Shown here: positions 16,338 to 25,189 of the stretch, piece by piece | Layout of the letters: every line of letters begins with the position of its first letter | How positions within the stretch are numbered: the stretch's first letter is position 1 | Assembly: GCA_020831865.1 (NCBI GenBank) | Contig: JAFIFT010000004.1 | Span: forward strand, 62,001 to 126,000 | Direction of reading: 5' to 3' | Length of the DNA stretch: 64,000 nt | DNA from: Legionellaceae bacterium | GTDB taxonomy: Bacteria; Pseudomonadota; Gammaproteobacteria; Legionellales; Legionellaceae | The notes under the pieces: generated by a model | The model's database searches: none | What the model was told of the DNA's origin: nothing | What the model saw: only the letters and a program-made list of their open reading frames with translations | Position numbers and translations under genes: made by a program

Positions 16338-18923
16338 ATGGGAAAAATGATACTACGGGTACAAAAAGGCATTCATGTCAGTGCAAATGTTTTAGCCAGT
16401 CTGCAAAATATTCTTGGCAACTTTGACCAACAGGTCTTCGATCCGCACTCCTTTGATTTTTCCATCCCCATACAGCAACGCATAGAGAGTATTAGCACAG
16501 CGTTCGATTTTGTGATTGAACAGCAGGATCCCGCATTGCGCAACGATTTAAGCCAGCTAAACCAGTGGCTGCTCCAGCAGTTTCAACTCAAAGCAGCACT
16601 CCCTCAGAAGCAAGCGGAACCTGCGCTGCGCGAATACCTCGCTCTGCTCATTGACGCGCTCACACAGTCCTATGCCCTGTCGCAGACCGAAGCCATCGAC
16701 CTACTCAATTTGGCCGAACAGTACTGTCTCCTGCAAAAAGGACGTCCTGATCAGGCAACGTTGAGCATGCTACCCGATGGCAGCACAAACCAGCAATGGG
16801 TATTGCAAGTTGACAAACGCATGCCCGCGCTGCATCCAGACACCAAAGCAGAATTGGTCTGCATCGTCAAATCGGCCAATCCGGCACAGATTCCATCCGC
16901 ATTTGAAACCCTGCCCACGTTCCTGCAACTCTTTCTGCTGCGCGCCACCCATGCCAGCCAAGAGGCCTATCAACAAGATTTAAACAGTCTTATTGCACTG
17001 AGCACAGTATTGAAGAACCTGGAGACCGAAGAGGCCCTGCCCAGGAATCTGCATCCGTCCCACGAATTACAGCCTGCCTGGTTTACTGAGCTGCCTCATT
17101 CGCTGCAGACTTTTTATGCCGCCATTTATGATGATGCCTCAGCCAATCTCCAGCAGATCAACGCGACACTGAAACACTATAAAATCGCACTGGGACATTT
17201 TTTCAAAAATAATAGCGACCTCAGCTTTTTATATCAGCTGCGTCAATTGCCTTTTTGGTACTGTCAGCTCAGTTCCTGGGAAAAACGTTTTGTCTGGAGC
17301 AGTCTACAGCGGATGGACTTCAATCAAATAGACGAGTGGTATTTTCCCAGCCGTCTGCGCAGCGCTATACCCTGCCTTGCCAATGCCGGAACCCACCAGG
17401 TCTATACGGTCAGCGACACTGGCACCATAGACTGTTTATCCCGACCCCGCAAACGCTCAGCCCACCTCGCATCCCGCCTGACCCGAAACGCGCCATCGGA
17501 AATACAGTGGCTGCATACCAGCCGCAATCTGGAACTCGTGCAAGACCCTACCGCTCCCACCTTTATTGGTACCCTGATCAGCCCGGTACCCGGAACGGAT
17601 CAATTCCTTCCCGATCGCTTTTTGCAACGCTCTTTGGATCGCAACATCGAATTCCTGAGAATGACCAGGGGGCTTCATATTATCAAAACCAATCATGCGC
17701 AAAATATTGCTAAAGAAGTCTTCTATCCAACCAATTCGGATCTCGATTGTAATGTTTTTTTAAGTGCCGCCAAAGAAAAAGCCAGCACTTTCCCGGGCAC
17801 GCACCGAGTACAGCCGTTAATCGAAGAATATCAGGCGCTGTTGGAAACCACACCCGGCTGGTTTGACTTACGGGCGCTGTATCTCGCCAGTCTGGAGCAT
17901 TTGATTGCCCATGAGCTGGGCTTCACGGTGCATGGCTCTTGTGTTAGCGGTAAAGACCGTTATGCTCTGCTCTTGCTGTTCTCCGACAGCCTGCTACTCT
18001 TTTATCAACAAAATCAAAGCTGGCCCAAATATAACGCGCCATCAGACCGCAGCAGGCTGCGCACTATTTTTATCACGCTACTCTACAGCCAACACCAGCA
18101 AAATGAAGCCAATTTTGGCGCGCCTGGCGCATACGGTATCAAAAACATACATCAGTATCTGCCGTCTGACTACCAAAAAGCAATGAGATCCTGGCAACTG
18201 GATATTGAAGCACAAGACCAGCTGGCCACGCTGAATGAACTGGGCAAGATTCGGCTTACCCACATACAGCCGGCCTATAGCCTTTGCCTTACCAAGGCTT
18301 TATTGCTTTCGGAACCACAACGCCGTCTGGTCCATCAGCAGCTCCAAACCGCCTGCCCTGAGCCTTTAGGCTCAGGGCATGGCACGCCAGGCAATTGGAC
18401 GGCAGGAGAAGGCGCGGACCGGTCTATTGTGGACATTGCCCAGATGTTGAACCAACCTGAGGCGGCCCTCTATGTGCATTGGCTCCTGCGTGCACAGGAG
18501 CTAGCTGATGAGCGCATCAGCAATATTCTCAATACCATACATCAACTCACGCAACAAAATGACTGGCCCACTACTCGCTACCTGAGCAATTCCCTGACGC
18601 TCGGTTTTTTTAACAGTGCTGCTGATGATATTCCGGAAGGGATTGGTAAAATCCGCAAGATTTTAACCGGTTTTAGCCGTTCATCCGAAAACCCTTTGAG
18701 CTTTTTAAGCCAGGTGCTGTTCGTAGGGTATCAACAATACAATAAAAGTTCCTGGGGACGCTCGGATAAAACCCAGAGTTTTTATCAAATATTAAAAAAC
18801 ATCTTTACCAGTAGTACACTGGCAGAGTCTCTACCTGAGTTGCAAACCCAGCTCAATAGCCTGAAAAAATACAGCCGCCCCCCTTCACCTTCCCATGCAA
18901 TAAGTGAGGCTCAGATCTCTTGA
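16338..18923 (+). CDS. Large protein with CxSGKDR phosphatase-like motif, probable effector
   Basis: 861 residues, no signal peptide or membrane helix. The key feature is HGSCVSGKDRYALL, a Cys-X5-Arg motif (C535, R541) of the CxSGKDR form found in phosphoinositide phosphatases such as SopB/IpgD and Legionella SidF/SidP. It is followed at 592-602 by NFGAPGAYGIK, a Gly-rich block. The residue after the arginine is Tyr, where Thr/Ser is usual. The first 500 residues are helical with no match I know. A TTG at 16314 could start the frame, but ATG 16338 has AAGGA at the right distance. If active, it would remove phosphate from host lipids; that is inference. Ends before a terminator shared with the MOMP gene. 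Confidence 0.65.
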   Translation: MGKMILRVQKGIHVSANVLASLQNILGNFDQQVFDPHSFDFSIPIQQRIESISTAFDFVIEQQDPALRNDLSQLNQWLLQQFQLKAALPQKQAEPALREYLALLIDALTQSYALSQTEAIDLLNLAEQYCLLQKGRPDQATLSMLPDGSTNQQWVLQVDKRMPALHPDTKAELVCIVKSANPAQIPSAFETLPTFLQLFLLRATHASQEAYQQDLNSLIALSTVLKNLETEEALPRNLHPSHELQPAWFTELPHSLQTFYAAIYDDASANLQQINATLKHYKIALGHFFKNNSDLSFLYQLRQLPFWYCQLSSWEKRFVWSSLQRMDFNQIDEWYFPSRLRSAIPCLANAGTHQVYTVSDTGTIDCLSRPRKRSAHLASRLTRNAPSEIQWLHTSRNLELVQDPTAPTFIGTLISPVPGTDQFLPDRFLQRSLDRNIEFLRMTRGLHIIKTNHAQNIAKEVFYPTNSDLDCNVFLSAAKEKASTFPGTHRVQPLIEEYQALLETTPGWFDLRALYLASLEHLIAHELGFTVHGSCVSGKDRYALLLLFSDSLLLFYQQNQSWPKYNAPSDRSRLRTIFITLLYSQHQQNEANFGAPGAYGIKNIHQYLPSDYQKAMRSWQLDIEAQDQLATLNELGKIRLTHIQPAYSLCLTKALLLSEPQRRLVHQQLQTACPEPLGSGHGTPGNWTAGEGADRSIVDIAQMLNQPEAALYVHWLLRAQELADERISNILNTIHQLTQQNDWPTTRYLSNSLTLGFFNSAADDIPEGIGKIRKILTGFSRSSENPLSFLSQVLFVGYQQYNKSSWGRSDKTQSFYQILKNIFTSSTLAESLPELQTQLNSLKKYSRPPSPSHAISEAQIS

Positions 18924-18960
18924 ACGCTCAAGGTGAGGGGTAGCAATTCAACCGGATAAA

Positions 18961-18980
18961 AAAGCACCCCTGGGTGCTTT
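18961..18980 (-). terminator. Rho-independent terminator (bidirectional)
   Basis: Stem AAAGCACCC / GGGTGCTTT with a two-base loop. On the minus strand it is followed by six T, on the plus strand by four. It ends the MOMP gene and probably the convergent phosphatase-like gene. Confidence 0.85.
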
Positions 18981-18992
18981 TCAGCTATGGCG

Positions 18993-19964
18993 CTACAGAT
19001 TTCCCAGCCAATGTATGCCGGCATAGGGGCCGTGCAACGCAAAGTCAATATGATCTCGGTATTCCACCAGACGGAGAAGATCCAGATTGCTAAAATGCAG
19101 GGGGTGATAATAGTGCATCACCATATAACCAGCATCAACCGTTAAACGTCCTTCTCCTGCGGATACCGTATATTTTCCACCCAGTTTGGCTTCAATTTCC
19201 GGAACTGCCGTATCGTATTGCGAGCGTACTGGTCGACTAGAATCCGTAAAGGGAGCATTATCGGATGCTCGGGAACGGCCGACAAGCAAGGCGGCAGCCG
19301 CATTTCCATAAACGGAAAAACCCATATCAACGTCATAGCTCATATCCGCACCGATTCGAGGACCTGCTCCAGAAAACCTTTGCGTGCTTAGCGTGCGGAT
19401 AGTGCCATTTTCTTCCGGGAAAAGCACAGAACCGCTGACCGTATCAAATTCTGTCTGTTTAAAATCAATCTGCGCAAATTGCAACCCAGCATAAAAACGA
19501 ATATTTTTTTTATGACCGAAATCAACCTGTTGCCCCAACGCGACATTCACCGCATCGAATCTGCTTTCCGAGGCAATCCGTAAGGCAAAGGTTGCGACCG
19601 GATCGGGCGCCCAAATCCCCGTAAAGCCCAGTCTGGGACTGTTGCGGTCCGTCCAATGCAACCAGTCAATGCGCACCTCATTTCCGCTATTGAAATGGTA
19701 AGCCCCATCCACACGAACCCCCCACTCAAAACGGTTATCCAGCGCGCTGTAGAGGCGTGTACCACTTGCCGACCCAATGTTATAGCTGCTATGAAACGCA
19801 TTGTTATTGGACAATTTTTTCAAATACAGAGCCTGCATTCCCAAGTCCCAAGCCGGTGTAGCACAGGGAACCGTGGCATGGCCAGGGGCACATTCTGAGC
19901 CCATCGAACCCGCGAAAGCCAGTCCATTGCTCAGCAGCAGCATCATTGCAACTCTTAAGGTCAT
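18993..19964 (-). CDS. Legionella-type major outer-membrane protein
   Basis: 323 residues with a signal peptide cut before GSMGSECAPG. Short alternating strands, conserved starting Cys residues (SECAPG, PCATP) and the ending HGPYAGIHWLGNL match the Legionella outer-membrane protein family (MOMP, a cysteine-containing porin and attachment protein). GAGPRIGADMSYDVDMGFSVYGNAAAALLVG is the typical central stretch. Several paralogues are normal in Legionella. It has a sigma-70-type promoter with a dyad over the spacer. This is one of the main pointers to the organism group. Confidence 0.85.
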   Translation of the reverse strand: MTLRVAMMLLLSNGLAFAGSMGSECAPGHATVPCATPAWDLGMQALYLKKLSNNNAFHSSYNIGSASGTRLYSALDNRFEWGVRVDGAYHFNSGNEVRIDWLHWTDRNSPRLGFTGIWAPDPVATFALRIASESRFDAVNVALGQQVDFGHKKNIRFYAGLQFAQIDFKQTEFDTVSGSVLFPEENGTIRTLSTQRFSGAGPRIGADMSYDVDMGFSVYGNAAAALLVGRSRASDNAPFTDSSRPVRSQYDTAVPEIEAKLGGKYTVSAGEGRLTVDAGYMVMHYYHPLHFSNLDLLRLVEYRDHIDFALHGPYAGIHWLGNL

Positions 19965-20002
19965 ACCGTTTCCCTCTCCATCTATGCGTCAATCAGCATA
20001 AG

Positions 20003-20036
20003 ACGATAAGGCTTGTCCTGATAGCATGTCAAGCCT
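20003..20036 (-). promoter_or_regulatory. Promoter and dyad of the MOMP gene
   Basis: Read on the minus strand, TTGACA (20027-20032) and TATCGT (20003-20008) are spaced by 18 bp. The perfect dyad AGGCTTG / CAAGCCT (20009-20015 and 20030-20036) covers the spacer and -35, a suitable operator. GAGAGGGAAA before the ATG is the ribosome-binding site. Confidence 0.5.
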
Positions 20037-20217
20037 ATTTAAAACCAATCAGCCCTATGCCCCAGCCGAGGCTTCGATTTCGCAATGCAGACCGCAGGAC
20101 ACCACAGCAAAATATTCCAGAAACGCTATACTGAAACAGAAGACAGCTTAGCCTTGGACGTAGCCTGTCCAAGGGTTGACGCTTGCTTGCCCGACAGACC
20201 CATGCAGGATGCCGACC

Positions 20218-21375
20218 ATGATGATTAAGCGCCCCATTTACAATCAGCATTTGCAATGTGTAGCCTTTGAATTGCTGGTTCATCCGCAAAACCATACGAT
20301 TGAGGCGATACAAGGTCTGGTGCATAGTCTTAGCCTGGGTGGTGAAAAGGATTTTCCACTGTTCATTCCTTATGCGATTAAATCCAGCCTGGAGGAGCAG
20401 GGTGTCGGCATCCCCAATCCCCTGATTTATAAATTACGCGCAGCTGATATTGACAGGATCTATTCGCGTGACGAAATAGAGGCATCGTCACAGGCCATTG
20501 CCCTGTTAATCGAGCATCCCTCGCAACTGGCCTGGCTGAATTTTGCCGAATATATCGCCTTGAGTACCGAACTCATGAACCGCATTGATGTCCGAAAAGT
20601 GGTCAAGTTCAGCCAGGAGAACCAACGCAAAGTCATTGCCTATGGACTCCTGCAACATATGAGCTTTGAACAATGCCGCAACATGACCATGGATTATTAC
20701 TGTGGTGACTTTATCATGCAGCCCAAAGAAAGAAGTACAAACGAACTGGCCGCCAATAAACAGAATGTCTTGCAATTAATTAGCAATCTGCAGGCAGCCG
20801 ATGCGGATTTAACCCGTATTTCAGCCCTGATTAGCACCGATCCCTTGTTAAGCTATCAGTTGCTCCGCGTCGTCAATTCCGTAGCCTTTTCCGGCATGGC
20901 TCACATTGAGTCGATTGAGCAGGCTCTACTCCGACTGGGCATCGAGAATCTCAAAAACTGGGCGCAGCTGCTGGCGATTCATACGATCTCAGACAAACCT
21001 GCTGAAGTAGTGGAGTCCGGTTTAATTCGGGCTAAAATGGCAGAAAAGCTGGTTGTAGGTGAATGCCAGATTAGCTCAGCCAGTGTAGCCTATACCACTG
21101 GCTTGCTCACCATACTGGACAGCCTGATGGACGCGCCACTGGAAGCGATCTTAAACCACATCCCTATCGCGGATGAAATACGGCAAGCCTTACTCTATCG
21201 TCATGGGCCGCTGGGCGAGTTACTCAAGCTTATCATTGCCTATGAATCGGGACATTGGGATGATATTGCGTCCACTCAATTTAACGGGCATCACATTGGT
21301 GAAACCTATATCAACTGTCTGGAGGAAGTGGCCCGCTCCAAATTCGCAATGGCACAAACCTCACCACCTCCTTAA
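20218..21375 (+). CDS. EAL/HDOD-domain signalling protein, degenerate EAL
   Basis: 385 residues of the YuxH-like type: an N-terminal EAL-like domain (IKRPIYNQHLQCVAFELLVH) and a C-terminal HDOD domain (LISTDPLLSYQLLRVVNSVA, then IEQALLRLGIENLKNWAQLL). The EAL catalytic signature is replaced by ELL, and the metal-binding residues are mostly absent, so it should not hydrolyse c-di-GMP; such proteins act as binding or scaffold regulators. ATG 20218 is preferred (AGGA before it); 20221 is possible. Stands alone. Confidence 0.8.
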   Translation: MMIKRPIYNQHLQCVAFELLVHPQNHTIEAIQGLVHSLSLGGEKDFPLFIPYAIKSSLEEQGVGIPNPLIYKLRAADIDRIYSRDEIEASSQAIALLIEHPSQLAWLNFAEYIALSTELMNRIDVRKVVKFSQENQRKVIAYGLLQHMSFEQCRNMTMDYYCGDFIMQPKERSTNELAANKQNVLQLISNLQAADADLTRISALISTDPLLSYQLLRVVNSVAFSGMAHIESIEQALLRLGIENLKNWAQLLAIHTISDKPAEVVESGLIRAKMAEKLVVGECQISSASVAYTTGLLTILDSLMDAPLEAILNHIPIADEIRQALLYRHGPLGELLKLIIAYESGHWDDIASTQFNGHHIGETYINCLEEVARSKFAMAQTSPPP

Positions 21376-21526
21376 CCTCCGCCACCAATGCCGGCAGGGC
21401 GCACTCTGTTTCCGGTACGCACGCTCATCCCGGGCCTGAGAAAGGATGTGGGAACTTCCCCCAAAAACCATTTGACTTTATCAAAAGCAAAGTGTACAGT
21501 TTTGCCACAAAGAGAGGAATATCCCT

Positions 21527-22663
21527 ATGCCTAAACGCCTATTACCTGCCAACCCACTGCTAGAACAGGCCAATCGCCTTTCGCAAACGCTGGAGGGGCC
21601 GCACCCGCAGGCGCTGCCGAGCACCTATCGTGAGCTTTTTCAGAAACATTTCAGCCAGGCGCAACTGGCAAAGCCTGAACGGTCCGGTGATATCGCGCAG
21701 TACCAGATAGCGTTACTGCGCGCATGGCTTGAGCAAAAAACGGAAAAACCTCCGACCAAGCTCAAAGCCAAAATACAATATCTGCTGTTGTTACTGGCAG
21801 GAACCCTATATTTCGGCTGTGAAGGCTTTGATGGAATTACAGCTTTACTGGGGATTTTCTCCCTGCCAGCTATCCTGTTACTCGCCGCTGGTCTGTTTTT
21901 TTCTGTCCTGTCGGTGATTGTCTTTTATAGTTTTGATCGGGTAGAAATTGCCAATAATTTAGGTATTGCCAGCACACCGGCACCACAATTAGTCAATTTT
22001 TGTCTTGAAGAACTCACTTTGATGAAACAGGCGCGGCATCGCATTATGAAAGGCTGGCAAACGGCGGAACCTGAAGCCCTGGCCGAATACCATCAGCTAC
22101 TACGCATGCTCCTTGCGCGTTATGAGACCCTGCTCACTATCCAGGCACAGTTACAACAAAGAACGTCCAATCCCCTGCTCTGCGCAACGAACTATGCGGT
22201 TTCTGTCGCCGCCGGTATTTTATTTTTTTCCGGCGGTTTTTTTGCCGGCCAAACCGTCGCTCTCAAAGCAGCGGCTATTATTTTAGGTGCCGCGGCTACA
22301 CCAACGCTCTTACCGGTACTGGCCTTTAGTCTTTTAATTGGCGTAGCCGCCTTCGCGATTTACTGGTTTGTTGAACGCCCAGGCATTGAGGTGTTTGTGA
22401 GCCGCTGGTTTAAGCGCGACAAAGAGGCAATAGACAGGTTTTGTGGTAAAGACTTGCAGGACAAATATGAGCGCAGCAAAGCACTGTGCCAGGCAGTCGA
22501 GGAACGATTAGCCGATCGCACCGCGCCCACCCGCCATCGCGAGCGATTCTTTCTGCCGCCGGTCAATACTGATACGACATCGCCCACAGAGCTCACACCC
22601 CGCAACGCAGCAGACCACCATCCCACGGTATTCAGGCCGCGACCTCGTAGATACTCTGTTTGA
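21527..22663 (+). CDS. Unknown protein with two membrane hairpins, effector-like
   Basis: 378 residues, not recognised. A helical N-terminus is followed by a hydrophobic pair at about 85-135 (IQYLLLLLAGTLYFG, LPAILLLAAGLFF), a soluble helical stretch, and a second pair at about 225-285 (AVSVAAGILFFSGGFF, LPVLAFSLLIGVAAFAIYW). The C-terminus is basic and proline-rich (FRPRPRRYSV). GAGAGGAA before the ATG is a good ribosome-binding site. Its layout resembles 29542-30771 and 39043-40818. It overlaps the convergent next gene by 32 bp. Confidence 0.6.
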   Translation: MPKRLLPANPLLEQANRLSQTLEGPHPQALPSTYRELFQKHFSQAQLAKPERSGDIAQYQIALLRAWLEQKTEKPPTKLKAKIQYLLLLLAGTLYFGCEGFDGITALLGIFSLPAILLLAAGLFFSVLSVIVFYSFDRVEIANNLGIASTPAPQLVNFCLEELTLMKQARHRIMKGWQTAEPEALAEYHQLLRMLLARYETLLTIQAQLQQRTSNPLLCATNYAVSVAAGILFFSGGFFAGQTVALKAAAIILGAAATPTLLPVLAFSLLIGVAAFAIYWFVERPGIEVFVSRWFKRDKEAIDRFCGKDLQDKYERSKALCQAVEERLADRTAPTRHRERFFLPPVNTDTTSPTELTPRNAADHHPTVFRPRPRRYSV

Positions 22664-23348
22664 GGCACTTGCCAATCATCTGCAGATCCAATGGCAGGTA
22701 CACAATGAGCCAGTCTCCGTGCTGATAATCCGGATTTAATGCCGTATAAGCCGGATCGTCATCGCTGGCTTGTTGCGCATATTGGCGGACACGAAACGCT
22801 TGTTTAATAATGTAGGGACGTTGCGCATCCTGTTCCCAATCCATGGCCAGAGCCATTTGGTTCATGATCTCCAGGGTACTGTCGCTCATACGACCATCAT
22901 GCTGTGGCTCACAATGCGCACTGAGCTGATACAACGCACTATAGCGCTGTGGGGTATTGGCAGTGGCCAGATAACTGAGCCGCGCCTGCGGTTGAAAAAG
23001 CTTGTAACGCAAGGTATGCATCAGAGCAAAACGAGCGGCATAGGGGGTGAGTTTGATCGCTTGATCATGCCAGGTACTGCCTGAAAAAACGGTCAACTCG
23101 CCTTCGCTGGTCACCAATGTCAGCGAGTATAATCGTGTAAACCCCAACCATTGATCGCCCCGGCTGAAAATTGCCAGGCGGCCAGGCCGCTTCGGTTGCA
23201 GGACCTGTTCGACAAAAGCGGCTGCATCCGGAATATGGTAGTGCTGGCGCGCAAACGCAATCAACTGTTTAAACATAGTGGTACGATCACTGGCAGACAG
23301 TTCATCCCATGGAACTTCTCTGCAATGTAAGCCATTGATAATATGCAT
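22632..23348 (-). CDS. Hypothetical protein
   Basis: 238 residues, not recognised. The sequence alternates strands and helices (RLAIFSRGDQWLGFTRLYSL, then ELTVFSGSTW), which is compatible with a GNAT-like or other alpha/beta fold, but no acetyl-CoA loop is clear. No membrane helix or signal peptide. It converges on the membrane protein gene with a 32-bp overlap, and lies before hda in the same direction. Confidence 0.55.
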   Translation of the reverse strand: MHIINGLHCREVPWDELSASDRTTMFKQLIAFARQHYHIPDAAAFVEQVLQPKRPGRLAIFSRGDQWLGFTRLYSLTLVTSEGELTVFSGSTWHDQAIKLTPYAARFALMHTLRYKLFQPQARLSYLATANTPQRYSALYQLSAHCEPQHDGRMSDSTLEIMNQMALAMDWEQDAQRPYIIKQAFRVRQYAQQASDDDPAYTALNPDYQHGDWLIVYLPLDLQMIGKCLKQSIYEVAA

Positions 23349-23403
23349 TTTCCATCCTTGGAAAAAGTAATATCTCTACAATATAGTTCAATACCGCTGT
23401 TTG

Positions 23404-24099
23404 TCAAATTTCAAGTGTTTTTTTCACAAAGGGCAGAGTAATTTTACGTTTTGCTTTCAAGGACTCGTGATCGAGGCGATCAAGAATCGCTTTCAAATGA
23501 TGCAGGTTGCGTGTACTGCGATGTAATAGAAAACGCGCGGTTGCGGGCGTCAGTGTGATGCCACGTTGCCTGGCAATAGCACACAGAGTTTGCGTTTTTT
23601 GCTCATCATCCAATTCGAGTAGCTGCATGACCAAGCCCCAGCTCAGCCGCGAACGTAAATCAGCCAGGGCCAGGGGCAGAGCCATTGGGGGGCTCTGTCC
23701 GCTGATCAGCAACAGCGTATCGTCTTGCTGCCGGATGCGATTGTAAAGATGGAACAAGGCCTCTTCCCACTCCGGCTGTCCAGCAATCACATCAATATCA
23801 TCAATGGCAATAAGGGGCTGCTGTTCAATATTTTCCAATACAGCCGCTCCCCAGACCTGCAACTCACGCAAGGGCAAGTAGATTGCCGATGCCAATCCCT
23901 GGCCGACCGCCTGGCAACAGCCTTGCAAGAGATGAGACTTTCCGGAGGCCCTGCTGCCCCAAAGATAGAGAAACCGTTCCCCCTGTTGCTCTAAACTGCA
24001 GCGGATTTGTTGCTCAATCAGCAAATTGTTGCCCCAGCAAAAATTATCCAGAGTTGCCTCATCGTTCAAATGAATACCGAGAGTCAGTTGTTCATTCAT
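23404..24099 (-). CDS. hda: DnaA regulatory inactivator Hda
   Basis: 231 residues of a DnaA-like AAA protein that promotes hydrolysis of DnaA-ATP together with the sliding clamp. The N-terminus MNEQLTLGIHL holds a QLTL-type clamp-binding motif; the degenerate Walker A GSRASGKSHLL and Walker B LIAIDDIDVI follow. No DNA-binding domain IV is present, as expected for Hda. The start at 24099 overlaps the upstream phosphatidyltransferase by eight bases. The nearby parAB genes put several chromosome-maintenance functions together. Confidence 0.92.
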   Translation of the reverse strand: MNEQLTLGIHLNDEATLDNFCWGNNLLIEQQIRCSLEQQGERFLYLWGSRASGKSHLLQGCCQAVGQGLASAIYLPLRELQVWGAAVLENIEQQPLIAIDDIDVIAGQPEWEEALFHLYNRIRQQDDTLLLISGQSPPMALPLALADLRSRLSWGLVMQLLELDDEQKTQTLCAIARQRGITLTPATARFLLHRSTRNLHHLKAILDRLDHESLKAKRKITLPFVKKTLEI

Positions 24100-24655
24100 G
24101 GGGCCGGATTTCCCGTGCCGTACAGGCCTTTTTACTAAAGGTCCACACATAATCGACATAACTGATCGTGGTGGTACTGGCGGTCAGCGCAATCCAGGCA
24201 GTGATCAGATAAGGGGGAAGAAAAAAGAAAACTTGCTCAAAAAGACACAGCGTCACCAATGCAATTTGCACACAGGTATTCAACTTGCTCACCCTGCTGG
24301 GCTCAAAATCCAGTTTTTCCCGAATCCAGAAAAGCCAGGCTATAACGCCCAGGGTAATCGTCAGATCGCGAAATAATACCAAAATCACCAACCACCAGGG
24401 CAAAACGCCAATCAAGCCCAGTGCCATGAAGCTGGTCACCACCAACAGTTTATCGGCCAGAGGATCTAAAATCGACCCCAGCGTACTTTGCCAGCGATAC
24501 CGTCGGGCCAGCCACCCATCCACGCCATCAGTGAGTCCGGCCACAATATAAAGGAACAATGCCCTGTCATAGTGCTTTTGATAAAGCATGAGCAGAAAAG
24601 GCACTATCAACAACAAGCGCATGAGGGTTAAAGCATTAGGTAGATGTCTTAACAT
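24092..24655 (-). CDS. CDP-alcohol phosphatidyltransferase (PgsA-like)
   Basis: 187 residues with several membrane helices and the complete CDP-alcohol motif DG-x2-AR-x8-G-x3-D-x3-D (DGWLARRYRWQSTLGSILDPLADK region, residues about 40-65). Family members make phosphatidylglycerol phosphate or related phospholipids. The ATG at 24655 is chosen because the longer frame adds 20 unrelated residues. In many gammaproteobacteria a gene of this type sits next to hda; here the two overlap by eight bases. Precise substrate is not settled. Confidence 0.85.
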   Translation of the reverse strand: MLRHLPNALTLMRLLLIVPFLLMLYQKHYDRALFLYIVAGLTDGVDGWLARRYRWQSTLGSILDPLADKLLVVTSFMALGLIGVLPWWLVILVLFRDLTITLGVIAWLFWIREKLDFEPSRVSKLNTCVQIALVTLCLFEQVFFFLPPYLITAWIALTASTTTISYVDYVWTFSKKACTAREIRPHE

Positions 24656-24698
24656 GTTTATCCGTTCACCGGAAATTTTCAGTATCTGCGGATAGCTC

Positions 24699-24714
24699 CG
24701 TATCATGTGGAACA
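24699..24714. promoter_or_regulatory. Possible parS site
   Basis: CGTATCATGTGGAACA matches 12 of 16 positions of the bacterial parS consensus (TGTTTCACGTGAAACA) and lies about 480 bp beyond the parB stop. The right half (GTGGAACA) is close to the pseudomonad form. A single imperfect site, so only a candidate. Confidence 0.35.
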
Positions 24715-24841
24715 AAAACGTTGAGCACCAGTTCAGACAGGATAATCATATTTAGTTTATATAAAAATTCATCAGCTGTCACGTCTTGCGCCCACAGGCT
24801 TGTCGAAAACAGGCCAGCCTTCATCGCGTCTTGTCGCTATC

Positions 24842-25114
24842 TTACAGAATCTCATCAATCACAATCCCCGGTCGAAAATGAATCGTTTGAATGAGCAACT
24901 GCAACTCTAATTGACTCCCCTTCCCCTGAACAGCGCTCACCGTGCCTTCCCCATAAAAAAAAGAAGACTGGAAGCGAATCGTTTGCCCTTTGCCAGACCA
25001 ATGCTGGCAGAGCAAAGTCAGGGTATGATCTTTGATATGCAGTAACCGGGCTTCCCATTGCTGCTCACCGTCAGATAAGGTCAAGGACGTTTGCTGGTTG
25101 GGCTGGATTTTCAT
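24842..25114 (-). CDS. Small hypothetical protein, beta-rich
   Basis: 90 residues, not recognised. Alternating strands (QQWEARLLHIKDHTLTLLCQ, then KGQTIRFQSSFF) look like a small beta-barrel such as a PilZ fold, but the PilZ RxxxR motif is missing. The ATG at 25114 is supported by GAGGTG five bases upstream; the longer frame is not needed. It lies between parB and the phosphatidyltransferase, in the same direction. Confidence 0.55.
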   Translation of the reverse strand: MKIQPNQQTSLTLSDGEQQWEARLLHIKDHTLTLLCQHWSGKGQTIRFQSSFFYGEGTVSAVQGKGSQLELQLLIQTIHFRPGIVIDEIL

Positions 25115-25189
25115 GGCACACCTCATAGTTACCATTTCTATCGGCAACCTGAGCAAAAACTTTACCAAACCCCCAACACAACACCACGG

